The notes below the pieces were generated by a model. That model was not told where the DNA came from. It saw only the letters and a list, made by a program, of their open reading frames with translations, and made no database searches. A stretch of DNA of 64,000 nt. Source: Pascua guehoae (Eukaryota; Basidiomycota; Tremellomycetes; Trichosporonales; Trichosporonaceae). Both the position numbers and the translations under genes were made by a program. Each line of letters starts with the position of its first letter. The stretch's first letter is position 1. The stretch spans positions 619,679 through 683,678 of the forward strand of contig BCJX01000008.1 in assembly GCA_001600415.1 (NCBI GenBank), read 5' to 3'. Below, piece after piece: positions 56,255-64,000 of the stretch.

Positions 56255-58262
56255 ATGCTCGGCAATGGGCACGATCCCGTCGGCATTCTTCCACCCGAGG
56301 TCTTCAGCGTCATCCTCCAACACCTCGACCCTGCCGGTCTCTGCGCCGCGTCACAAGTGTCCTCGGCCTGGCGGACGCTCGCCGAACCACCTATCCTCTG
56401 GCGCCACGTGTACCTTTCGTCCGACGCCCGCGCCGCAGAGAAGCGCCGTTGGAAGTACATTGACGAGAACGGCACCCTTCCCAGGAGCCCCTTTCAAGAG
56501 GCAAACGGTCAAAGCCTCGGGTCTCGGCGCGTTCCCGTAAACTGGCGTCAGCTGTGTAAGTCCAATCCGCACCCGGGGTGAGGACGTGGGCTAATAGCTA
56601 GGCGTTGACCATGTCGCCACGGAACACAACTGGGCGACCGGCCAGTTTCACGTGCGCAAGCTCAGGATGCCGACTTCCTCTGGCCATCCACATGTTCTCA
56701 CCAGCATGTTTGACAACACAATCACCTTTGGCGACTTTTGTGAGGATGGGGGCATCCTTGTGGTCGACTGGGAAACTCTGGAGACTGTCACCCGCTATCC
56801 CATGAATGACTTGGAAGCACCGTGGGGGAAACACATACCTGGAGTTGGATGTGTTTTCCCTCACGACGAAGCGAACTCTTGGACATGCACAATGCCTTCC
56901 CGGTCTTGGGAACAGCTTGCGCCACTGTTCTCGCCTCTCCCTGACGACGCATCCCGGCCATACATTAGGCGTGGGGCGTTTAATGGTCTTCGCTCTGGCT
57001 TGTTGACCTGGCAAAGTGACCATGACCCCACATCCCCGTCAGCAGTTGTGTGTGGCCTGGACAGGGGTTGTGTTCAGCTATCCTCTGTAACGGATGGACG
57101 GAAAGTCGTGGAGAACTTTTGTCATCCAAAGATTGGCTTCGACCGCGATGTGAGTGGCACGTCGTTGTGTACGATATAAAGGCACAGTTAGCTAACACCC
57201 ATCGCAGATGCTATACAACGATCTGGTATTAGTGGACCGCAAGTTTGTCTTTGCCATTCAACTACATGGCCCAGAGCTATATGTGTTCTCTCGAGCGGAC
57301 CAAACGCACTTCCTCACCTTGAACTTTGAGGACAACGTGTTGTCGAAAATCGTGTCCCTCGTTTACACATTTCCCGTGGTCGACCACGAGCCAGCGCTCC
57401 TGAAGACGAGTACAGTCATTGCGGAGCTTGTCTCATCGCCGCACCAATACCTCTCGTCGGCTAGTGCACCGACCTGCAGGTAAGTGCTGTAGCCCATTGG
57501 CGAAGACTTACAAGACTAGTGCGGTGGCTGCCCTTGGAACCAAGCTTGTCATACAATGCAAACAATGGCTCCTGATTGTCTTCAACTACAGAGAAGCCTT
57601 TGCAGCTGTACAGCAAGTAACGGGCCCGGGCCAATACGAGTACTTGGCACGATATACGCTCCTTCTCGACATGAGGAATTTGAAACAGAACCTGCCACGT
57701 CGCCCTTACGACTACATTGTGTGGCCCATTCATGGTGACGATCCTCGCATTGTTATTCCAATGGTGAGGGATAGACGTGCCACAAACCATCTGACAATGC
57801 AGCCGAACAAGCTCTTTGTCCTCGACACGAGCCGTCTTCCAACCCTCCCCTCGACTGTTGAGAAGGGCCCACCTCAATTCCTGGAAGCAACGCTGATCGG
57901 GTTCCCGGACGAAGACATGGACGACAGGTTGGAGTGCAGTGTTGCCATCGATTCGCGGGGCCTGTACATCCGCAACCAGATATGGTATACCTACACCGAT
58001 GAAACACTGTGTGAGTAAATCAAACAGGTCATCCCAGAGGTCAAGGTAACCAGCTTGGCTGACTATCACAGCCCAATTAACCGTCTTGTCCTTTGCACCC
58101 TGTTCAAAAAAATCCGTGCTCAAGTCATTCGACGGTCAAGCCCTAGACATTCCTTACCTGTCAATCCGAGACGAAGGTGGTGAGGATGAGTTGCGTAGGA
58201 AGGCCGTTCTCGTAGGCGATACTGAGGGGGAGGGTTGGGATATTCTGGCCGAGGATTGGTAA
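56255..58262 (+). CDS. F-box protein
   Basis: Six exons (56255-56555, 56602-57149, 57208-57479, 57520-57763, 57803-58010, 58072-58262) give 587 residues. The F-box is near the start: GILPPEVFSVILQHLDPAGL followed by CAASQVSSAWRTLAEPPILW. An approximately 500-residue C-terminal region follows, with patterns such as GGILVVDWETLETVTRY and LYVFSRADQTHFLTLNFEDN that suggest beta-propeller-like strands but no standard WD repeat. It ends in an acidic tail, GDTEGEGWDILAEDW. It presumably links a substrate to SCF ubiquitin ligase; the target is unknown. A degraded paralogue follows at 58715 with the same intron positions, so the pair arose by tandem duplication. Confidence 0.8.
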
Positions 58263-58714
58263 CGAGGGCGAATGTGTGCTGCGGCCGTCCGACAATGGTG
58301 GTAGTGAGAGATAGCTAACTGTGTTGGTGTCGACGTGAAAGAGTTTTCAAAGATATCGGCTGGGACTGGTAGCGCAATTGTTTCGTGCCGGGATGCATGA
58401 AACAATCGCACGGGGATGTATGCCACTTTCCAAAGGGGACTGACTCCACTGGCGAGCGCGGGCAATGCACAATGTGGCAATCACCACAACTGCCCAACTC
58501 CATTCTCCCCTGTTGTAGACGACGTTGCATATGAGAGATACGAGCGCGCGAGCGAGTATTTAAGTACTAGAGGTGTGGATAATCTCAGAGGGTGCCGCCG
58601 TCGGCGAGATGGCGAGGCGGAGCCTGTATAATCTCGGCTTTAACCTCCCCTTCTCACATCACTCACTTGCTCGTGTCTTCATCTCGCATTATCGGCTGCC
58701 GACCAAGCCGCACC
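58263..58714. other. Spacer between the two F-box copies
   Basis: About 450 bases with no gene. It should contain the (former) promoter of the second copy. Confidence 0.55.
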
Positions 58715-60465
58715 ATGCTCGATCCGCCGCACGACCCGCCGCACGACCCGCCGCACGACCCACTCGACATCCTCCCCGCCGATGTCCTCTTCATCGTCCT
58801 CAAACACCTCGGCATTCCCAGTCTCCGCACGGCATCCCAAGTCTCCCTGCAGTGGCGCGCCATTGCCGTCGGCGAGCATCGGCACTGGCTCCGGGCGTAT
58901 CTGTCGTCAGACGCTGGGATTGAGGAGAAACTCCGGTGGCGGTATGTCGAGGAACATGGCGTCCTTCCCAAGACCGATAATAGTGGCGACGACGCAACAG
59001 GTGGGGGCAGGAGCACGTCGCCCGCGATACCGAGGATTCGCGTGGATTGGCGCCAGCTGTGTGAGTGCAGTTTATTTTATACGGTGAGAATTCGCTGATA
59101 CTGTAGTAGGCCTCGAGCACAGCTGGGAAATTGGACAGTTTCATGTACGGAAATCCCACATGCTTTTCCCATGATCCTGGCTTTGCTACGCTTGATCCCT
59201 TCAACGCGGTCTTTGCTCATATCCATCGTGGACCAACGCTTGCACTCGACAAACTGAGTCTCCAGGTGGCCAGAGAATGAGCGTCGGGCATGGATTTCGA
59301 CATGCCGGCCAACCATGTAATTGGAGTTACTATGAAGGGCCTGTCAGAGAGAGGAGACTGGACGTGGCAGTTTTGGATGGCAGTTTTACTTGGGGGCCTG
59401 GTTGCGCCCCTACTTTTCCCGCTCGCCGATGATCCGCACTGGCCGCAATGCAGGTGTGGCGAATTCGACTTTGCAAGCGACGGAGAATATCTGGCACTCG
59501 GGACGGATAATGACCCGACGTTGCCATCACCCGTCGTCACTGTTGGACGCAGTATTCGGTTCAAATCCGCGCTGTTGCCGGGCGGAGAGTCGCGGAGGAA
59601 TTTTTCGGCCATGAAGAAATGGGTGTGAGCACTGAGTGTGACACCAGTGGGGACGATGCCAAAGGCACGCGCTGACGTGCAGCACATCCAAGTGGGGCCA
59701 GAGTTTGTTTGCGCCTGTGTGTTGGACATCGGTGACGTTCATGTCGTCCGTCGGCTCGACAAGGAGCTCATCTTCACTTTCAACTTTGGCCGTAACCTTC
59801 CAAAATAATATTGTCCAAGGTCTACTCGGTATCGATCAGAGATGCCGATACCACAAAAGCACTGGCATACACAGCGACATAAATGATCTCACTGGATCGA
59901 CAGCAGGCGCCCTTTGACGAGCTGCTCGATCGGCCTATCTCCCTTACGTGAGCGCCGGTTCGTGTGACAAGGACAGATTAACCAAAGTAGAACGCTCGCT
60001 ATTCTCGGAAAAGACCTCGGGGTGCAATCGACGTCTTTCTCACAGGTCATCCGAAATTATAGCGATGCCCTTGCCGCATCGCGACAGGCAGCTGCCGATG
60101 GCCGGTGCCCTTACGAAGCCTTGAGGCGTTACTCGCTCGTCATCGACTTTGGCCTGTTGGTTCGGACTTCTGAACCATGGGATTTTGCCGATTGGATGGG
60201 GTGCATAATGGAGGTTTACGGCCACCGCATTGTCCTCGGCATGGTGAGCATCTAGCCACTCCATATCGCTGTGCTGGACACGAATCGTCTTCCGTCCCTT
60301 CCGACATCGGAATATCTGCCTCAGCACATCGAGCTTCTCGCCATCGGGACGGGTATAGATCGTCTCGTCTGCTATAATAAGGATATCTTCATCGACTCGG
60401 GAGGCATGTTCTTTCCAATCGACGTGTTATTAGCGGATGACGAGGATGAAAGTGAGAACAAGTGA
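58715..60465 (+). pseudogene. Broken tandem copy of the F-box gene
   Basis: The F-box is intact (DILPADVLFIVLKHLGIPSL, RTASQVSLQWRAIAV) and the first intron (59061-59109) still splices in frame, giving LEHSWEIGQFHVRK. Later similarity to the neighbour continues but the frame is lost several times. There is a shift near 59165, a TGA near 59276, a shift near 59803 (within FQNNI versus NVLSK) and a TAA near 59880. The intron expected after the IVLGM motif has shrunk to 12 bases (60244-60255). Exon-like pieces such as NYSDALAASRQAAADGRCPY and AVLDTNRLPSLPTSEYL match the neighbour block by block. A truncated product of F-box plus about 30 residues could still be made. Confidence 0.7.
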
Positions 60466-60727
60466 TGATAGCAGAGACTTACTTTTGTAACCCGTCATAA
60501 AAGCTTACCATTCGTCAGATAAAATGGCGGCCTGGTTATCTGGACCCTCACCGGCACGGCAGTCGGGTGACCGTCCAACCTCATCCGACGATTCAAATCC
60601 CAACACGACGCGCATTCCCGACACGGACACTCCCGACAATCCCAATCCAGATGGCACAGGGCAGGCGGGGTCGGCATGATGGAGTTATCAAGAGCGATTA
60701 CTGTTGCAAACATGTACGGCCAGAAAC

Positions 60728-60976
60728 CTACGTGGGGCCGACGTGGTGGAGCTTCGGAAAATGATTGGCAGTATCGTTGCGACAGTGGGATGCGGCACCT
60801 GGTGCTTCTTTGGAAACGGGAGCAGAAAGAAATGGAGTTGTGCATGCTTCCGGGTCCGAGAGACGATCATTGTGAACCGTGGCCATGTCGGGGTACCTGA
60901 TCGCACAGTCCTCACTGTACGCGAGCACTATGGCGGCAGTAGTGAGGAGCGTCTTGTTTAACAGCATGGTGGACAT
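60728..60976 (-). CDS. Possible small secreted protein
   Basis: An ATG-initiated minus-strand frame of 82 codons begins MSTMLLNKTLLTTAAIVLAY, a plausible signal peptide, and contains several Cys (EDCAIRYPD, DPEACTTPF, ASHCRNDT). No family is recognised and no intron is needed. It could equally be chance. Confidence 0.2.
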   Translation of the reverse strand: MSTMLLNKTLLTTAAIVLAYSEDCAIRYPDMATVHNDRLSDPEACTTPFLSAPVSKEAPGAASHCRNDTANHFPKLHHVGPT

Positions 60977-61239
60977 GAGATTAGTAAAGCCGCTCTTTTC
61001 TCGAGGCTGCCCCGGTCAATTAATATGTCTGGCTGGGGTAGTTGGTAGGTGATGCTCTTTGGCGTCTGGCGCTCCTCGATGGAGCTCAATGGGGTTATTT
61101 CGTCATCATCATCGCGCAACCAACATCCAGTAAGACAACGACATGCAACAAGATCCAAACCGTCTACTGCACGCATCGTACAACCACCACCCGACAAGAC
61201 CTACGCCAAACCGCCCGGCCCTCGTCCACTCCATACACG

Positions 61240-62928
61240 CTAATCCTCCATCATGAGCCACTCGCGACTGCCAACCTTGACCTTGCCCTCCTCGTCACTG
61301 TCCTCATCCTCACTCTCGACCTTTGCCTTCTTCTTGGGCGGCGGCGGCGGGAGGGCCTTGACGCCCGGTCCAATGGTGGCGTGTAGGGGCGCAATCTTTA
61401 AGCGGCGCGACATTCCCGTGCGCTTAGTCGTAGGGAACTTTGCGAGGACGGACGAGAGATCGTCGCGGCCTGTGTGTTAGTGGAAAAGTAACAAGACGTT
61501 AAATGGGTGGTAAGGGGTGGTGGGTGCTGATCCACGACGGCTCTGGACGAGATGAGTTGGAGCGCGGCCAGGCTTGCTTCAAGCGACACGGGGAAGGGTT
61601 CACGGGTGGAAAGGGATTCGGACGAGACACTCACGCGCCTTCCACTGATACCCGTTGGGCGCGGGCGTCGTCGTCCTTGCCGGACGGAGGGGCGACGCAG
61701 CGCGCGGCGTTGTCGGTTGGGCACTGGCCTGGGCCTCGGGTTGTGGTTCAGGCGAGGCGAAGTGCGGGGAGCGACGGCGCTTTGGGGACGGCACAGCTGG
61801 CGGGGCTGGTGGCTCGGGGGTTGGTTCGCGTGGTGGTGGGGTCGGCACAGGCTCTGGCTCGGGTTCGGGATCAGCCTCCGCCTCATCAACAGGCGGGAGC
61901 GGTGCGGGCTCGTCACGCGGTGTGGGGCGTTTCTGGCTAGACCTTTGGCTGGACCGGGGGTTAGTCTGGCTGGATCTTGTTTGGCTCGACCGCTGGCTTG
62001 ACCGCTGACTCGACCGCGTTTGGCTCGACTTGTCGGGCTGGTCGCTCTTGCTACTCGCGCTCGCCCTCGTACTCGTCTTGCGCGCTTTCCGCGCCTCGGC
62101 GCGCTCTGCCGCTCGTTCGGCCGCCTCGTGCGCCTTGCGTTCCTTGTCCGCCTGGCGCTTGCGTTTGCGCTCCTCCTTTTCGGCAGCGACGCGTTCCTTC
62201 TTCTCCTGGACGCGGGACGAGCGGCGGCCCGAGTCTGGTGGCGCGGGCATGTTGCTGGCTAATGGGTTTGAGACGGGGCCAGACGACGAGGACGATGTGA
62301 TGGGCGTCGGGACCGAGGTGGGGATGGATGTGGGGATAGACGTGTTGATATACGTCGACATTTCCGGGTGTGTCATGTGTGGCATATGTGTGAGGGGCTC
62401 GAGGGGTTCGTACTCGAAGGAAGTCTGGTATGGCTCGTCGAGCTCGCGACGGTAACGCTCGTGTTCGTGTTCGTGCACACGCGACGGCCCAGGACTCGCG
62501 AGCATGTCGAGCGGGTCGGCCGAGCTGCTGCGCCCCCTGTTCATCGTGGGGATGACGACCTCGACGCGGGATCGTGCCAGCTGCGGCAAGTCGACGTCGC
62601 CGTCGCCGTCAGGGGACAGCACGTACCGCCGTGGGCGGATGGGCGTCGAGTGCGCCGGGGATGTCGTAGACGTCGTCGTGGCGGTGACTGAGGGTCAGCA
62701 GCGATTAAGATTAAAGAGGTCGTGAGAGGTCAAAGTAATGGGAAAGATGGAGACGCAGCAACACAAGTACTCGTACTCACACTGAATCGGCCGCAACTCG
62801 AAAGCGTGCGAGTCGTCGGTCGGCGCGCTCGAGATTGTGTGTGGGGATACCTGGGCGGCGGCGCGGGCTTGTTGTGTGCTGAGAAGAAGAGCACGCTTGA
62901 GGTCTGCTTCTTCACGTCGCAGTGACAT
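61240..62928 (-). CDS. UIM / SQ-cluster / RAD51-interaction-like protein
   Basis: Three exons (62928-62781, 62687-61635, 61469-61240) give 476 residues. The N-terminus RREEADLKRALLLSTQQ fits the ubiquitin-interacting motif (acidic run, Leu, Ala, Ser at the conserved spacing). Residues 205-255 are a charged helix (EKEERKRKRQADKERKAHEA). Residues 270-301 hold seven SSQ motifs (RSSQRSSQRSSQTRSSQ), an SQ cluster typical of Mec1/ATR- and Tel1/ATM-type kinase targets. A Pro/Glu-rich stretch follows. Near residues 417-432 the sequence RTGMSRRLKIAPLHATIG resembles the RAD51-binding motif of RAD51AP1 and relatives (LSR...KPLHP). A basic patch and acidic tail end in SREWLMMED. The combination suggests a DNA-damage or homologous-recombination accessory factor in the nucleus. 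This is my inference; I cannot confirm homology. Confidence 0.6.
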
Positions 62929-63886
62929 GGGGTGGTGTGCGATGGGTGATGCGAGATGAGCGAGGAATAAATAAATGGTGGCAACAGACTGTGTAGAGTG
63001 GAATTGGAGCTCCAAGGGCAGGCGCGTTGGGCAGGCAGGCAGGCAGGCGCGGGGGGCGCGTGGTGGAGGGCGGGGGCGGAAGCAAATTCATTTCGCCACC
63101 GTCAACAAGATGAGGGAAAAAGGCGATGGATGATGCAACCCCACTCACCGAAAACAAATGACACGAGGTTACGTAAGTAATGCGCATGAATCGTGTGGTG
63201 GCACGGTGACTTGGTGGCGGATGATCATCGACTGTGCTCTGTGGACACTCCCGACCTTTCATGAAGTTGCTTGTTGAGCATAGGCAACCTGAGAACTCGA
63301 TTGGCTTGGCAATGCCAGTGACCAGCTTGCTTCATCTACTCTTTTGCATGTCATACGCTACATTGCAGCCTACGGCTACCGAGACAGTGGCATTAAACGG
63401 GTCTATCGCACAGCCGTGGTGGTGATTATGTATTGAAGCGATGTATCTGGTCTAAAACGGGATGAGATGCAACTGGTCCATTGCACGTTGGCGCTCGATG
63501 TGGGCTGGGCAGCCATTAAATGAAGGTCGCGTAGGGATTAAAAGGGTGCCAGTGCTGAGGTGATTAAAGATGGTGTAGCGACTAAAGATGGTATAGCGAT
63601 TAAAGATGGTGTAGCGATTAAAGATGGTGTAGCGATTGAGGGTGGTACCCGTGGTGTAACGGTGGCGTAGTTTATAGGTGGCGGAGTGAGTACAAAGCGG
63701 TGGTGTGGGGAAACAAGGTTGCACAGCGATTGGAGGGGTGTAGTAATTATCGGTCGTACCGGTGGTGTGGCAATTCAAAGGAGGCGTTTAGATTAAAAGC
63801 CGCGCATCTGGAACATCGATTGCGAATCTAGAGCTGCGGGTCGGTGGTTTGTAGGATACAGTTGACGAGGGGTAGACCTGGTGGCC
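62929..63886. other. Intergenic region
   Basis: This contains the promoter of the UIM/SQ protein and the 3' flank of the gene entering from the right. GGCAGGCAGGCAGGCGC near 63025 and the 18-base repeat at 63563 are the only notable features. No gene is supported. Confidence 0.55.
63563..63634 (+). repeat. 18-base tandem repeat, four units
   Basis: Four copies of ATTAAAGATGGTGTAGCG; the second differs at two positions. Further degenerate GGTGTAG(C/T) units continue to about 63760. Confidence 0.85.
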
Positions 63887-64000
63887 CTAGACGTCGCTGC
63901 TCTGCGTCTTGGCCGAGGAGCGGGACGTGGACGTGTGGAGCTCGAACTGCTCCGTCTTTTCGGGCTCGGCGAAACGGCGTGCAAACCCGCGGCGCCCGTG
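63887..64000 (-). CDS. 3' end of an unidentified gene (partial)
   Basis: The minus-strand frame is open from the window edge and ends RRFAEPEKTEQFELHTSTS then SSAKTQSSDV and a stop at 63887. Codon choice and charge pattern look like real protein. Only 37 residues are visible, so the family cannot be named. The rest lies to the right of the window. Confidence 0.55.
   Translation of the reverse strand, partial: HGRRGFARRFAEPEKTEQFELHTSTSRSSAKTQSSDV

Overview
The window looks like nuclear DNA of a basidiomycete yeast, most likely a tremellomycete (Trichosporonales-like). It is GC-rich. Nearly every protein gene carries several short spliceosomal introns with GTRNGY donors, a CTRAC/CTNAC-type branch motif and a nearby CAG acceptor. 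The tRNA genes carry introns, the gene set is eukaryotic housekeeping, and low-complexity Ser/Pro/Gln/Ala tracts are common. There is no bacterial, viral or CRISPR feature. A 100-N assembly gap lies at 28910-29009.

Layout. 1-3320 holds no supported gene. 3321-4594 is an F-box-like protein. 4595-8082 is a repeat-rich island with short inverted-repeat elements bounded by TA, nested end fragments and hairpins. 8083-9772 (-) is an MDR/PTGR-type oxidoreductase, 10753-11859 (-) ribosomal protein eL27 and 12743-14052 (-) an orphan protein. 14200-17100 is a second repeat island: a minisatellite, a degraded copy of part of the orphan gene, a pair of direct repeats flanking a small basic ORF, and inverted-repeat elements. 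tRNA-Lys(CTT) follows at 17233. 18038-22184 is ATG13. 22614-28855 (-) is a very large Caf120/Skg3-type PH-domain protein. 30763-31960 is LSM3. 32181-33515 (-) is an unknown protein. tRNA-Asp(GTC) and tRNA-Arg(ACG) sit at 34.4-34.9 kb, next to another TA-flanked element. 36657-38603 (-) is a predicted secreted, GPI-anchored protein. 39572-42283 (-) is SSL2/XPB, divergent from PET100 (42486-43119). 44033-45679 (-) is eIF4A, 46547-48599 an Rrn11-like Pol I factor, 49388-50269 (-) ribosomal protein uL29 (L35), 50915-52365 RAD23 and 52693-55747 MSH2. 56255-58262 is an intact F-box gene and 58715-60465 its broken tandem paralogue. 61240-62928 (-) is an unrecognised protein combining a UIM, an SQ cluster and a RAD51-interaction-like motif. 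The 3' end of a further gene enters at the right edge (63887-64000, -).

How the genes relate. Most are unrelated housekeeping loci: translation (eL27, uL29, eIF4A), RNA decay and splicing (Caf120-like, LSM3), transcription (XPB, Rrn11-like), autophagy (ATG13) and respiration (PET100). XPB, RAD23, MSH2 and the UIM/SQ/RIM protein are all linked to DNA repair and lie within about 23 kb. I treat this as a curiosity, because eukaryotic genes of one pathway usually cluster by chance.

The most interesting candidates are the UIM/SQ-cluster/RIM protein (a possible fungal RAD51AP1-like factor), the TA-flanked inverted-repeat family, the direct-repeat-flanked ORF at 14.6-16.6 kb, a three-codon uORF ending one base before the ATG13 start, and the broken F-box duplicate. 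Exon boundaries were deduced by eye from splice signals and reading frame. Totals come out as whole codons in every gene for which I give a full exon list; the ends of genes without strong homology are less certain.
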